DNA of 64,000 bases from Batkoa obscura (Eukaryota; Entomophthoromycota; Entomophthoromycetes; Entomophthorales; Batkoaceae), in assembly GCA_030770535.1 (NCBI GenBank), contig JASVEC010000010.1:620001-684000 (forward strand), given 5' to 3'. Below, in pieces: positions 1 to 12,110 of this stretch (position 1 is the stretch's first letter; every line of letters starts with the position of its first letter). The notes under the pieces are model-generated. The model saw only the letters and a program-made list of their open reading frames with translations, did no database searches and was not told where the DNA came from. The position numbers and the translations under genes are program-made.

Positions 1-74
1 TATATTCCTAATGAATAATAAGTAAAGTTTAACAAAAAGTAAATAAGAAGTTTAAAAAAGATCTTCTAATCAAA

Positions 75-146
75 AGGTCATGCCGAGGCTCGAACTCGGA
101 TTACAAGAATCAGAATCTTGGGTGCTAGCCATTACACTACACGACC
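75..146 (-). tRNA. tRNA-Gln (anticodon CTG)
   Basis: Read on the minus strand, a full cloverleaf is visible. The acceptor stem GGTCGTG pairs with CATGACC, and a D-arm contains TAATGGCTAG. The anticodon stem CAAGA/TCTTG encloses the loop TTCTGAT, which gives anticodon CUG for glutamine CAG codons. The T-arm CCGAG-TTCGAGC-CTCGG is intact. A TTTT run directly follows the 3' end, as expected for a Pol III terminator. No intron is visible. Confidence 0.93.
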
Positions 147-593
147 AGTTTGCATACCCCAATGAAGAAGTATAATATTTAATCTGTTTTATTATAGAAT
201 CTTTTAAGTTTGATATTGTAAAAATAGCTTACTAATAACAAAAATTCATTTATTGTATAGTAATTAGCACTTAAAGTGTGCTGTAAATTCAATCGATTGT
301 ATATAAAATAAGCAATTTGAATTATTTAAATTTGGCCAGCACTGACAATTTTAAAAAACACAATGAATTTTAACAATTTTAATGAGGGAGGATTACATTA
401 GTTTTCAAGTTTGAAATGAAATGACTTGGTCAGCGCTATAAAAAAGGCAAATTCATGGTGTATTTAGACTGGCTAAGTTTATTAAAAGAGCTCCTTAAAT
501 TTAATTTTCGAAATTCAATTTTTTAAATTTACTTTATTTTTTTAATTGTAACAAAAAGCAACATTTTACATTTGTAATTAGTACCAAGGCATC
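147..593. other. intergenic region upstream of PPX1
   Basis: No gene is seen here. A TATA-like stretch (ctataaaaaagg) lies near 436 to 447, about 150 bases before the PPX1 start codon, and is a candidate core promoter element. The rest is AT-rich without recognisable repeats. Confidence 0.4.
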
Positions 594-1921
594 ATGTATA
601 AACAGTTGAAGTCAATAAAGAATCACTTTATAAATTATATAAACAACCTAAAAACAAATCCGAAGGATATTTTGAGTAAGCATAAGCTAAGACTCATTAT
701 AGGAAACGAGGCTGCAGGTAATTAAAGCTGTTATATCTTTATTATAAAATCACTAATGTCACCCTAGATCTTGACTCAATCGTATCCTCTATAGCCTTAG
801 GCCTCGCTTTAAATACGCCCAAAACTCTATTTAACGATCCGGTCATCCCATCCACTTTATCCATCCCAATCATTAACATTCCACGTCAAGATATCCAGCT
901 CCGACCTGAAGCCTTATTCTTGTTTGATTACTGTAATCTCACCTTTGATGATATCCTATTTATAAACGATGAGCCTGTATCTCAACTGATTCAATTATTG
1001 AAAAATAGCAATGTAGTAAAAGAAAATATAAAGCTTGACTTCACCCTAGTAGACCACAACATTTTAAACCCTCACTTTTCAAGCTGGCCAGCTACAGTAT
1101 CTCAAATCTTTGATCACCATCAGGATGAAAAAAAACACTTAGACGCAGATATACGTATAGTTGAACCTGTTGGATCCAATACCACACTTATCATGGAGCA
1201 GATTAAAAAGCTAATTAAACAAGGTGAAACTGAAGAAAACTTGCTCAGTTTACCAAGTTTTGCCAAGCTTTTACTTGGTCCTATTTTGGTCGATACTGTT
1301 AATTTAAAGGGCGAATATGGTAGGGTTACAGACAAAGATCGGAATGTTGCCAATGAGCTTGGTGATATTATTAAAAATGAGAGCTCAGGTGAGTTTACTT
1401 TTGATGATTATTTTAAGCAGTTAAACCAGGCTAAGAAGGAGGTTGGAAGTATGAATACGGTACAGTTGTTGAGAAGAGATTTTAAAACCTGGGAAGTGAA
1501 GAAAGGGATTAGTTTGGGTATTTCATCGATCATCAATTTTGATTTAAAAGATTGGAGGATCAGAGATAAGAAAGAGTCAGAACAGGGGGAGTACTCAAAT
1601 CTACTATCATCTTGTCAAGAGTTTTCAGAAGGATCGGATTTGACTATTTTAATAGTTCTTTTATCAAAAGAATATTCTAGTCCAGATAAGGACGATTTAT
1701 TTAGAAGAGAGATGGTTATCTACACCAAAGATAGATGCCTTTTAAAATATATTCAAAATCAATTAGAAAAGTGTGCCATCTTAGATTTAAAAAATTTAGA
1801 CTATATTAAGAATACTAAGTTCATTGAAATGAACTTCATAGGCTATGAACAGAAGAATATTTCAGCTTCTAGAAAAGTTTCCTATCCTATTATTAGAGAT
1901 ATGTTAATAAATTATAAATAA
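594..1921 (+). CDS. PPX1: exopolyphosphatase, DHH family (PPX1/Prune type)
   Basis: Exons are 594-717 and 768-1921 and encode 425 residues. The 50-base intron contains CACTAAT before its AG. The family is known to cut terminal phosphates from inorganic polyphosphate in the cytosol, with two metal ions held by the DHH domain. Sequence evidence is motif I GNEAADLDSIVS near residue 38, an LVDHN aspartate, the signature FDHHQDE, and LGPILVDTVNLK supplying a further metal aspartate. The C-terminal part (about 230 to 425) fits a DHHA2 domain. The length is close to yeast Ppx1. The start was chosen because it places motif I in frame across the intron. A prune-like phosphodiesterase function cannot be separated from exopolyphosphatase by sequence alone. 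Confidence 0.9.
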
Positions 1922-2210
1922 TCTTTCAAATAATGGTAAAGTTGGATATATACTGTAATCAAAAGTTAAAAGGATTTTTAAGATAAGCATAAATTATATT
2001 TTATAAAATTCTAATTTAAAAATTATACAGTAATAAATTTGTTGGTTTTATCTAAATATTGAGAATTAAAGCTAGTGAGAGCATATATTAAAACGCTTAA
2101 ATTTATAAACAAAAATAATTTCATTCAAGAAAGGTGAATTGAATAAGACAAAATCGTAACCATAGTTCGATATAAAATAGTTTTCCATTCTCAATGCTCA
2201 TAAATAAAAC

Positions 2211-2538
2211 TTAACATGTACGATATAACAAAATCGCGGTCAATCCGATATAAAAATAGATAAAGCATTTAGTTTCTAAACAAAGTAATTAATAACCAAC
2301 ATCTGAAATAAAATCTCAACCTACCATGGGTAACTGAGGAGCCAAATGAACGGCCAACTATGCAATGCCAGTGAGGTCCATATTTTTGGTCAAAGTGGCG
2401 TTTAATATAAGTGGCCACATCTCTTTCTACATTATTTTTTTCTAATGCTTCAGCAGCGAAAAAAAAGACTTCTTCTTGCATGTCTTCTGACATGTCCACG
2501 CTTTTAACTACTGGTTTTGAATCCTGCCCTTTATCCAT
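2211..2538 (-). CDS. DYNLL: dynein light chain LC8 type
   Basis: Exons are 2538-2325 and 2275-2211 and encode 92 residues, the usual LC8 length. LC8 is a dimeric hub protein that joins dynein intermediate chain and many short linear motifs. Visible family features are DMQEEVFFFAAEAL, then the highly conserved HWHCIVGRSFGSSVTH block. A 49-base intron (2276-2324) interrupts the codon after VTH. Splicing restores ETKCFIYFYIG and the C-terminal AILLYRTC, where animals have AILLFKSG. The unspliced reading ends in an unrelated tail, so the intron is well supported. It is divergently arranged with the uL23m gene, 175 bases between start codons. Confidence 0.93.
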
Positions 2539-2713
2539 TTAAAATTTATAAATTAACTGAAAAATCTGCGTCATAATTTTAGCCTTAAACGTATTCATTG
2601 GATGAGGATCAAGGATTTAGCTAGGTTATGGGATTTTTAGGAATCGCCTTTGACTTATCATAAACTTTTAGAGATCAATAAATTTTATTTTTTACATAGA
2701 ATAATATCAAAAA
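2539..2713. promoter_or_regulatory. shared divergent promoter of LC8 and uL23m
   Basis: The two start codons are 175 bases apart on opposite strands, so both promoters must lie within or overlap this interval. No classic motif stands out. Confidence 0.5.
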
Positions 2714-3133
2714 ATGACTATTGGCAAAAAATTAGTGTATTTCCCCAACTTAGTATTTACAATGGTACGTACCAGTTTACCACCAAATCAAGTAGCTTTC
2801 CGTGTACCACTGAAAACGAGCAAATTAGATATCCGTGATTATTTATATAACTTATATCAAGTTAAAGCTGTAGATGTAAGAACTATGATCTACCAAGGTA
2901 CGATGACTAGAAATAGAGCTACTCGTCGTCGTACTAGAAATGCCTCAACTAAAAAGGCAATCGTTACTTTAGAAAACGAATTCCAATACCCAGAACCCCC
3001 AAATATGGAAGACTTTGGTGGATCCCAAACTAAATTAGCTATGGATAAAGTAAAATCGAAACTTAAGGGATGGCGTATACGTCAAAATCTTAGCGCTGTA
3101 TCTAAATCGGTTTCAGAAAGTAAATCAACATAA
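2714..3133 (+). CDS. MRPL23: mitochondrial large-subunit ribosomal protein uL23m
   Basis: A single-exon gene of 139 residues. It starts MTIGKKLVYFPNLVFTMVRT, then PPNQVAFRVPLKTSKLDIRDYL and VKAVDVRTM, the pattern of the fungal Mrp20/MRPL23 (uL23m) family. uL23m sits at the exit of the mitochondrial ribosome tunnel and binds 23S-like rRNA. A basic stretch (TRNRATRRRTRN) follows near residues 69 to 80 and fits rRNA binding. The protein is shorter than yeast Mrp20 and near the human MRPL23 length. No cleavable targeting peptide is obvious. It is one of the few intronless genes in the window. A bacterial-type plastid origin is excluded by the eukaryotic mitochondrial signature. Confidence 0.85.
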   Translation: MTIGKKLVYFPNLVFTMVRTSLPPNQVAFRVPLKTSKLDIRDYLYNLYQVKAVDVRTMIYQGTMTRNRATRRRTRNASTKKAIVTLENEFQYPEPPNMEDFGGSQTKLAMDKVKSKLKGWRIRQNLSAVSKSVSESKST

Positions 3134-3894
3134 ATGCGTTTTTAAGTATATAAATCAAGCTAGAGTTTAAAATTGGAAAGATAACATATTTTGTTTAATT
3201 TGATAGGATAGGGTTTTAAACTATGAATTAAAATTAAAACTAAAATTAGAAATTATAGGATTGAGTGTTTGATTATTTAAACGTTTCGATTTTATTTCTT
3301 GATATACTTATAGCTATAAAGGATTCAGTTGTTTAGAAAGATTAATTATATAATTCTTATTGTACAGCTCAAAAATTAACTAGAACATTTAAATTGCTAT
3401 ATATATTTATTAAACTATATCGATGTAGCTCAGAAAAATAGTCATCAAAAAATTAAAATAAAGAAATAGAATAAGAATAGAACATAACTTTTCATTCTAA
3501 TAGTGAAGCTTTTTAATATAAGATAGTATTAAAAAGCCCTTTGGAACAAAATATACTATATGAGTTTATGTTTATAGATATAACTTAGAGTAGATAGTTT
3601 TAAAAACTGTAATACTATCAAGCTATAGAAATTGATTTTAAATAAACGAATTATTTTAACTAGTTTCCCACGTTCGAATATATATTCCTTATCATTAGTA
3701 TATCTTTTTTTAAAAGATGAAAAAGATAATGAAGTCAAAAAAAACACTCCATATATTTTTATTTCAAAATATGAAGGGAATAAAGGGTAGATTATTAAGC
3801 GGGAAATTTGTTAGTAAAATTCTTAAACACAAAAATATATCCTTATATTTATTTTCATGACCTTTATATTTTTATTTAGAATAACAAAAAAAAT
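3134..3894. other. intergenic region with MITE remnants
   Basis: No gene is supported. The interval is AT-rich; its right third (3703-3848) carries two half copies of the window's MITE-like repeat, annotated separately. Confidence 0.5.
3703..3848. mobile_element. MITE-like repeat, composite remnant (two half copies)
   Basis: The stretch 3703-3755 matches the left half of the family on the minus strand (gaagtcaaaa, then cactccatata). The stretch 3795-3848 matches the right half on the plus strand (gttagtaaaattcttaaaca, then ccttatat). The middle is replaced by unrelated sequence, so this is an old, broken inverted pair. Confidence 0.6.
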
Positions 3895-3966
3895 ATGCAA
3901 TGTCCGGGAATCGAACCCGGGGCTGCCGCGTGGCAGGCGGCAATTTTACCACTAAACCAACATTGC
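3895..3966 (-). tRNA. tRNA-Gly (anticodon GCC)
   Basis: On the minus strand the sequence begins GCAATGTTGG and ends CATTGCA, pairing over seven bases with an A discriminator. The anticodon arm contains CTGCCACG around GCC for glycine GGC codons. The T-arm reads CCGGG-TTCGATT-CCCGG. It closely resembles the common eukaryotic tRNA-Gly(GCC). No intron is present. Confidence 0.95.
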
Positions 3967-4174
3967 AACTGTTCAATGGTGTTGTTTAAAAGTAGTATAT
4001 AAATTTAAAAATAGTTTGTATGTGTGTTTTATATATAGCTCTGTCTATAATCTGAATAAGTTATCTATATAATATATTTATGGACCAAAATCATTGAAGA
4101 TACCAAAACAATAATAGCTAATTTATAATTAAAAATCTCTATAATTTTATTTCAACTATTCCAACAATTTAATC

Positions 4175-7114
4175 TTACTTAAACAAGTTTAAAGCAGATG
4201 TCTTTTTATGTCCTTTGAATACAAGGCTATCATCTAAAACCAATATTAATATTTCTTTGGTAACAAAAAATAATAAAAAAAGTTTACCATTTAAATTATT
4301 ATTCAAAGTATTAACCAACTCATTACCATTGGAAGATAAGTATTTTGAGGAGTAGCCTAAACCAAGGATAGGTTCTTTAAGTAATTCTTTCAATTGATAT
4401 TTCAACTTTTCTAATTGACCTTGTTTCTTTTTATTTTTTATCTTACTAACATCTTCATCTGAGCTAAGGCTAAAAGAATATCAATAAACAAAATCTAATT
4501 ATAATTTAAACATCTATTACTTATCTGAATCCAATTCAATTTCCAATAGATCCGCTGATTTTTTAAGCCAGGATTTATCTGCTTTATCCTAAAATATAAT
4601 CAGCACCTCTTAGAAAATAATCAAAATCTTCACTTACCTTATCTAAACCATGTTGTAACTGGTCGACCTGCTTAGCAAGCGCGAGTCTAGCTTTTAGTTT
4701 TGAAGCCAACAGTGAATCCACTGGAAACTCTTGAATATTAGCTCTTTTCAAAGCTTTGCAGATATTACGATAAGCTTTAAGTTCCTCTGGACAACAAAGC
4801 ATCAACGACATACCTTGACGTTTAGCACGAGCAGTACGACCAGATCGATGAATATATATTTCTCCGCTTCTTGGTATTTGATAATGTACAATATATTCTA
4901 CATTAGGAATATCTAACCCTCGAGCAGCTACATCAGAACAAATTAATACTACATTTTCTTCATTTTTAAATCGATCGACATTTTTCAATCTTTGCCTTTG
5001 TGGCATCTGTGCATGTAATGGGTAGGCGTTTACATTTAAATTTTTTAAGATCGGTACTATTCTTCGGATACTATCAATGCTGTTTAAGAATACTAGCGTA
5101 CGGCCAGGGTACCTTGTTACAAAGAAATAGAGATAAAGATCCTAAATATACGTTAATAACTTTATTAATAATTTAATTTAATATTACTTTTTCTTCTTTG
5201 ATACAGTCAATTCTAGCTTCGATCAATTTTTCACTTGTTATCTTTTTACTAGTTATATCGATATGTACTGGATTACTATCTTTGAATTTAATCTTTTTTA
5301 TTATAGCATCTAAATATAAAATATTAATAATCAAAAAATGCGAATGAACAAAATTTACCTATTACTGACTCCTTTGGTTTCTTGCTCTTAAAATTAGGAT
5401 TCGAAGTGTTACCATCCATAGTAGCAGAGAAAATAAAAGATTGATAGTTTGTATTGCTTCTATAATAAAAGAAACATGTAAATTATAAATTACTAACAAT
5501 ATAAAAATGATTACTTGTTGACCAAATCTAAAATGTATTGTAGTTCTTTAAAATGGCCTTTTTCAATCATTCTATCAGCTTCATCCAATACAAGGAACTT
5601 GATGTTTTGGACCAAATTTTTATTAAAATTGGACTAATTATTAATCAATAAAGAATGAAAAAATAGATCAGTAGTTAATTTACTTGTGTAATCAATTCCC
5701 ATAAACGACCTGGTGTAGCAACCAAAATATGTGGAATATGATTCAATATTCTTTCTTGCTTTTGAATACTCATACCACCAACGATAGCATCAACCTAAAA
5801 ATTAAATAACCTTCGTATATTGTCTATATGATATTCACCTTAATTCTAGCATATTTTGTCATTGCTTTTAAATGGTCTTTAATTTGAATAGCTAATTCAC
5901 GGGTGGGTGATAAAATCAACGCAAATAACTTTTGATTTTTTTCTAACGAGTTATCCATATAAGCTAATTTATTCAATATTGGTAATCCAAAGGCTAATGT
6001 TTTTCCAGAACCCTAAGCATATTATCAATAAACGATAATTAATATTTTATTAATCCAACTTACAGTTTCAGCACAACCAATGATATCTTTACCCTTCATA
6101 GCTTGTGGCATCACTCTTTTTTGAATTTCAGTAGGGCTTTCAAATCCTTGATCTTGAATTGCTTTTAAAATCCTTTCATTTAAATTGTATTCATTCCAAT
6201 GTTTCGTAGAATCACCTGGTACTTTAAAATAATTTCAATCTTTTATACTAATAAATATTATTTAAATTTACCAAACTTAAACTCAGCTTCTTTGTTTTCT
6301 TTATCATTAATTATAGTTTTTGCTTTCTTTTCCTTCTTTCCTTTTTTTTCTATCATCTTTTTTTCCAAGTCTCCAAAGTTAAAGTCTCCATCGCTTTCTT
6401 TTTCATTGTCTGATTCATTCCCTCCTTCTATAGCTTCTTCTTCATCTTCTTCTATATCTTCTTCTATATCTTCTTCATCTAATTCTGTATCTTCATCTAT
6501 ATCTTCATCTATATCTTCTTCTTCTTCTATGATATCCTCCTCTGTATTTTCAATTTCCTGAATTCCTTCTTCTTCACTATCCGAAAGAGGTCTTAAAACT
6601 AAGGGTCTTTTATTTTTCCTTTCTTTTTTAACTTCATCACCAGCTTCGGTTTCAACAAAATCATTAACATGAATAAATTCTACTTTTTTCATTTCTTCAA
6701 TTGATAAAGGAAGTTCATACTCATCTTTTTTGGCTTTATTATTGTTCTTTTTTAACTTTTTTTCATCAATTACCTATTAAAATGTTAGTTTTATCTCGTA
6801 GAAAGTTTAATTCTATATTATTAAATTACTTTAAATTGTAATGTTTTACCGCCATTTTTATCTTCTACCCATTCACAATCTACTCCCTCAATTTCTTCAA
6901 AACCTAATACATCTCCCATATCATCAGAAATTGTCAAAGCTTCACTGGTCTCCACTTTTTTCCAGGGTAAAGCGTTATATCGAATTGCTTTAACAGCTGG
7001 CATTGGTGGCGGATTATTACTTATCTCATGCCATTTCAAATCATTTTCAGTAGTATTACTTGTTCTCTTCTTTTTATTTTGTTGACTGTTGGTTTTATTC
7101 CCTTTTTTTGCCAT
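4175..7114 (-). CDS. MAK5: ATP-dependent RNA helicase MAK5/DDX24, 60S ribosome biogenesis
   Basis: Eleven exons: 7114-6830, 6773-6272, 6221-6064, 6012-5839, 5794-5684, 5633-5515, 5459-5359, 5309-5188, 5141-4638, 4588-4521 and 4469-4175, giving 812 residues. The family works in nucleolar maturation of the large subunit. The N-terminus is basic ([15 protein letters not shown]) and followed by a long acidic tract near 140 to 200. Helicase motifs appear in order: Q motif (ESPTEIQ), Walker A AETGSGKT near 312, SPTREL, TPGR, DEAD, SAT, ARGLD and HRSGRTAR near 622 to 629. The block [13 protein letters not shown] and the lysine-rich tail match MAK5 rather than other DEAD proteins. Several exon junctions fall inside helicase motifs, for example between AET and GSGKT. 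Confidence 0.93.
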
Positions 7115-7741
7115 TTTGAAAGTAAGAATGAGTTGAGTTTTTTTGATTTGGGTTTTTAGTTTATTTTCGAAAATAAATCAATCTGGAAAACGGATTTTCG
7201 GACTGGTTATTAGCGATGAAAAATCAATTTTTTTTTGTTGAATGTCATGATAGTAAACGAGTTTTTAGTAGTGGTATAGTAAATTATATGTGCTAGTTTA
7301 TAAAATAGAGTTTTAGTATGTAAACAACATTAGCAAGGTAGCTTAAACTCTATGTATTATTTTTATGAAGCATTATTTAAAAATTTCAATATTTTTAAAA
7401 TTTTATTCTATTTTATTAGTTCAATCAATTTAGCCTTTTATCTTTTAGTAGGATTCACAACAATGAAGATATACAATAAAGCCAATCCTTTAGTAGTAAA
7501 AATGAAGATTTATAATATGATAGAAGCAATTTATAACTTTTATATAAATCTAATAGAATAGCTTGAAGCTACTATCATTAAACTTGGCTAAACTAACTTC
7601 CGTTTTGCCATTTGATTGGTTTATCTAAAAACCTCAAAAAATTGATAATTAAGCATAATTTAATTGCCAATAATGAATCGAGCTAAGTGTGATTAATCTC
7701 GAAATTCAAAAAAGCCATTTTTAGTTTACTAAAATAAAATT
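7115..7741. other. intergenic region, divergent promoters of MAK5 and CLPTM1
   Basis: No convincing gene. A 69-codon open frame (7352-7561) has only AT-driven composition. Two CCAAT boxes lie near the CLPTM1 start: ATTGG at 7615-7619 and CCAAT at 7667-7671. Confidence 0.4.
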
Positions 7742-10270
7742 ATGGCAGGAACCGAAGCAGTAGTTGGAGCACAACAAGCAGTACCTCAAGGAACGCCACA
7801 AACAGAAGAAAATTTCTTCCAAAGATGGGGTGGTACTATTTTTAGAATGGTAGTTATGTATTGGTTGGTACAATCTTTTCAAGGTAAATTTATTAGACTA
7901 AACTTTAATTATATGATAGTTAGATGAATAATAGTATTCAGTTGTGAAATAAAGTGAGTTAATAAATTAATATTAGGAAATAAAAATAAGCAAGAAACCA
8001 CCAATGAGGTTGTAAAGGAAACTGATGGAGAAACTACTCAACAACAAGTAAAAATTACACCTGTTACGCCAGCTAACGGTATTGTTAAACCAGCTTGGAA
8101 GTTTGGACAATCTATAGTATGTTTTTTTAATATTCTTTATAATTAGATTTAATTTTCCCTAAATAAATAGTATTTTAAAATAGTAATAAATGAAGAAGAA
8201 ACTATTCAATCCACAAAAGATGAAAATAGTTTATATACTTTTCAAACAGACCCATTTGTATTTACTGCTGAGGAATTCAAGTTCAATTATAACCATCAAA
8301 TTGAATTATCAAATGTAAAATTTTTAATCGATTGTTGAAATTCAGTTTTAATATATAAATAGAATACCCAACATAACGGAACTATTTATGCTCATTTATA
8401 TTTAGCTAAGGAGGGTTTCTCTATTAATGAAGAGGATAGCAATTACTCTCCAGAAGCTGTTTTATATAGAAAAAAAGGTAATTATTTTTCAAAAATATTA
8501 TGTATAAATAACAGCTATTAAATGAATTTTAGTATTGACACGTTATTTCCCAATCAAAAAGCAAGCTAAAATGAAAAGATTAATTGGAAACAATAAAGAA
8601 GAGGAAGAGGAAGAAGCTGAAGAAGTTATTATTGCTGATGATTCAGCAAAGGAAACCAAAACTAACTTCGTAAGTTTTTATTACTTTTTTTAAAACCTCT
8701 AAGTTATTTATTTTATCAAGAAATCTTTATTACTAAAAAATACTGGACCTGTATATGCTCATTGGCACAATAATTTTACTATTCAGTTAGTAAATAGTGA
8801 TACTCCACTTCAATCTAGAGGTTTACCACCTCCAGTATTAGAGCGTAAGTTATACACCCATGAAAATTAATATACAATTATTAAACAAAATGCATCAATA
8901 GATATAAGATACATCCATGAAGCAGATAAGGAAATCCAAGATTCTATTTATCCTATTGTTTATTTTAATGATTTTTGGGTATTAAGAGAAAATTGCTATC
9001 CCGTTAATCAAACTTTGAGGTAAATTGAATAGAATTCGGTATATTATTAGTATAACTCATGATGTTGATATTATAATTACTAGCACTCTACCAATCAACG
9101 TTGAAATTAGTAACATAGCATTATGGAAGTTTCAAATGATAGCAGCAGCCGATGCTCAACTTAGTATGCAAATGCAAATGATGGGTGGAGATCCACATGA
9201 AATGGATTTAATTAAAGTAAAAATAAATTCATATTAAATAATCATAATTGTAATAATACTCTTATTAGTCTACATTGATGGATACCAACCCTTGGTTATT
9301 AGGATTAACTATGATAGTATCTTTACTTCATTCTTTATTTGATTTCTTAGCATTTAAAAATGGTAAATGTTTCTTTAAAGTTTTTAGGCTTCGTTTTAAT
9401 TTGTAATTCTTAGATATTGCCTTCTGGCAAAACAAAAAAGATAATATTGGTGTTTCTGTTAGAACCTTAACCATGAATATTATCTTCCAATTAATCATCT
9501 TTTTGTATTTATTTGATAATTCGGATTCTACTTCTTGGATGGTATTAATATCTAATTTCGTTTCTCTTTTAATTGAGGCTTGGAAAATCAAAAAAGCTTT
9601 AAATGTTAAAGTAAGTATTTTTATATTTTATTTGTTATGTTTTATTTATTAATTGAATTTTAGTTTATTAAGACAAATACTGGGTTTTTACCTTATACTT
9701 TAGAATTTCAATCAAAAGAAACTACCGAATTAGAAGAAAAGACCGATGAATACGATCAGGTAGGTTACTTGATTATAACAAAATTAATAGTATTTATCAA
9801 AATGTAATTTATAGATGGCTTACACTTACTTATCTTACATTGCGTATCCACTATTAGTAGGTTATGCTATCTATTCCTTATACTATGAAACTCATAAGAG
9901 CTGGTATTCCTATTTCGTTAATACGGCTGTAGGGTTTGTATATGCTTTTGGATTTATAACAATGACGCCCCAATTATTTATCAACTACAAACTTAAATCA
10001 GTTGCCCATATGCCTTTCAAAACATTTATGTATAAAGCATTAAACACTTTTATTGATGATTTATTCGCTTTTATCATTAAGATGCCAACCTTACATAGAT
10101 TAGCTTGTTTAAGAGATGATGTAGTATTCTTTGTTTATCTTTATCAAAGGTGGATTTATAAAGAAGACCATACTAGAGCTAATGAATTTGGTCAAGTCGC
10201 TTTAGATGAAAATGAAACTAAAGATAAAAAAGAGGAGGCTAAATCCATTGAATCAAAAAAAGAAAAATAA
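7742..10270 (+). CDS. CLPTM1: CLPTM1-family multispanning membrane protein
   Basis: Twelve exons: 7742-7883, 7977-8116, 8171-8314, 8363-8477, 8533-8669, 8721-8844, 8902-9019, 9084-9216, 9269-9362, 9414-9610, 9664-9759 and 9815-10270, 631 residues. CLPTM1 proteins reside in the ER/Golgi; animal members retain receptor subunits or scramble lipids, so the fungal role is inferred only. Evidence is a Trp/Phe-rich N-terminal membrane segment (RMVVMYWLVQSF), the conserved luminal half ending NPWLLGLTMIVSLLHSLFDF, SWYSYFVNTAVGFVYAFGF, and the signature FIDDLFAFIIKMPTLHRLACLRDDVVFF near 560 to 590. A charged Lys/Glu-rich tail follows. Human CLPTM1 is 669 residues, so this copy looks complete. Confidence 0.92.
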
Positions 10271-10370
10271 AGTAGCATTTTTTTAGATAAATATTATTGT
10301 TTTTATGCTTTTTATTGTTTACAGTCAGTCCCCTTCTCAAAGTCTAATGTTATAAAAAGTTGGTTTATAT

Positions 10371-10550
10371 TTAACACCTACGACATCCTCCTGCTCCTCC
10401 TATACCGACTGCATGCGCTCCTCCAGGTCCAAACCCTATAGCTGCACCTAATCCAATATCTAAGAACTTATCTTCTTTACTTTGATTAGAGTTTATCGGG
10501 ATAGTAAGTACTAAAGTTGATAACGTAACTAATACGAATAATAATTTCAT
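10371..10550 (-). CDS. small secreted Gly-rich peptide with Cys-rich tail (hypothetical)
   Basis: A 59-residue frame begins MKLLFVLVTLSTLVLTIPIN, a clear signal peptide with a likely cut after residue 16 to 18. The mature part is SNQSKEDKFLDIGLGAAIGF followed by a Gly/Ala-rich stretch and the ending GGCRRC. Two cysteines close the protein and could form one disulfide bond or a dimer link. It lies tail-to-tail with CLPTM1, 100 bases apart. The composition is unlike the AT-biased noise around it (many Gly GGA/GGT codons), which supports real coding. I do not recognise a family; a secreted or cell-surface peptide is the only inference. No intron is seen. Confidence 0.65.
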   Translation of the reverse strand: MKLLFVLVTLSTLVLTIPINSNQSKEDKFLDIGLGAAIGFGPGGAHAVGIGGAGGCRRC

Positions 10551-12110
10551 AGTTATAATATTATCCTTTTGATAAATAATAAGAGATGTCAGGTTTATGA
10601 TATAATATTACATTTATTCATGTATTTATAGTTTTTTTCTAACTCAGCCTAATTTTTTTTTTAAAAATTGATCAACATTTTATTTTTCTATATTTGGATG
10701 AGTTTGATTTTTTAGTTTAAAATGTTTATCTTTCTTATTTATATGAAATCGAATATAATATTTATTTAAAATCCTTTTACATTGTTTTATATTCAATATA
10801 GAATTATATAGTATCTTATTTATTTCCCCTATTGTATATCATTTAGAGCTTACGAATGACATCTAAATTATTCTAAAGTTTTAACACTATTTATTATATA
10901 ATAATGATTCGTTATTATTAATATTTTAATATTCAAATATGAACATAGTTTATTTGGCTACCTTTAAATGTTCAATAATTTGCTATTTATAAATGAAGAC
11001 GATTTTTATTATAGACAGTAGTTATAACAATAGAAATTGGATTTTTTGTATAAACTTTATAACTTTAAATCCAACTATTTATTAAGTTTTTTTATAACAA
11101 AATTATCTTTATTAAACATTAAACTACTACATAATTTTTCTTTAATGTTTACTATAACATGAAATAATGCTGCAATAGCTTAAACATTTTATAGTTCAAG
11201 GTTCTGGTTCTGTTGTATAAGAAAAAGCTACCACCTTCTTAATCATAGATATAACTTATAACACATACATTAACAGAAAATACTAAGATTGTTTATATCA
11301 TAAAAATAATTTGTACATGTATGGTATTATAAAATAAATAAAACTTTTATTAACACTTATCAATAAATACAATCTTTGAATATCTTCTTTAAATTACACG
11401 TATAAGTTACGTGGAAGTTTCAACTTTAATGAGATTTATATAAAAAAAAGTAAAAATCAAATAATTTTTGTGCTTTTTTTAAAAAACTCATAAACAATCT
11501 GGAATAAACAATTTAAAGAACATTTAACTATCTTTTTATAACACAGCCTTTATGTTCTGATATATTAGATTTAATATATTTAAGGACATCAAGTTTTTGG
11601 AGGTTATTCGATTCTTCACAAATTTAAATCTTAGAGCTGTGGCAACTCTATTGAGACTTAATTTTTAATAATCTTTAGAACTAATTATTTATCTAGTTGG
11701 TTTTTTTGAAGCTTAGTTCTATAATTTTAGGCTGATTTTGGTGACTCTATTCTCAAATAAACAGCTAATTAGGTCGTAATAAAGTTAAAAAATCTAAAAG
11801 CTGACAAAAATTATTCGCAGCAGTTAGAAAGCTACTTATAGCTTTTATATTATTGGATAAAAAAGGATTACCTAAAGGCGCAGCTATTACAGAGAGGGAG
11901 GAAAAAGAAATCAAACTTTAAAAAAATTAAGATTAAAGCCCAAGAGCGAAAATAACATATTAATAGTAAGTTAAAAATAATTAAATAATTAATAATAACT
12001 GCGATAATTTATTAATTTTAAAATAAACCTATTTAAATACCAACGGAGTTCGCATCTATTGAATTTTTTTTATATTTATTTCATCTATTATAATAATCAA
12101 TTTATTAATC
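10551..12110. other. long intergenic region
   Basis: About 1.5 kb of AT-rich DNA with stops in all frames. I see no gene, tRNA, or copy of the MITE family. Confidence 0.45.

Noticed and set aside
3556-3747. 63-codon minus-strand frame
   Set aside because: Overlaps the MITE remnant and is AT-driven; no family features.
6199-6561. 120-codon Ser-rich plus-strand frame
   Set aside because: It is the antisense shadow of the acidic tract of the MAK5 helicase (TCT/TCA on this strand mirror GAA/GAT codons).
7352-7561. 69-codon open frame upstream of CLPTM1
   Set aside because: Composition is dominated by Phe, Tyr, Ile, Asn and Lys as expected from AT-rich noise; no signal peptide, motif or splice context.
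10551-12110. Search for a hidden CRISPR array, tandem repeat or viral insert in the long intergenic stretches
   Set aside because: No regularly spaced repeats, no capsid, integrase or polymerase-like reading, and no long terminal repeats were seen.
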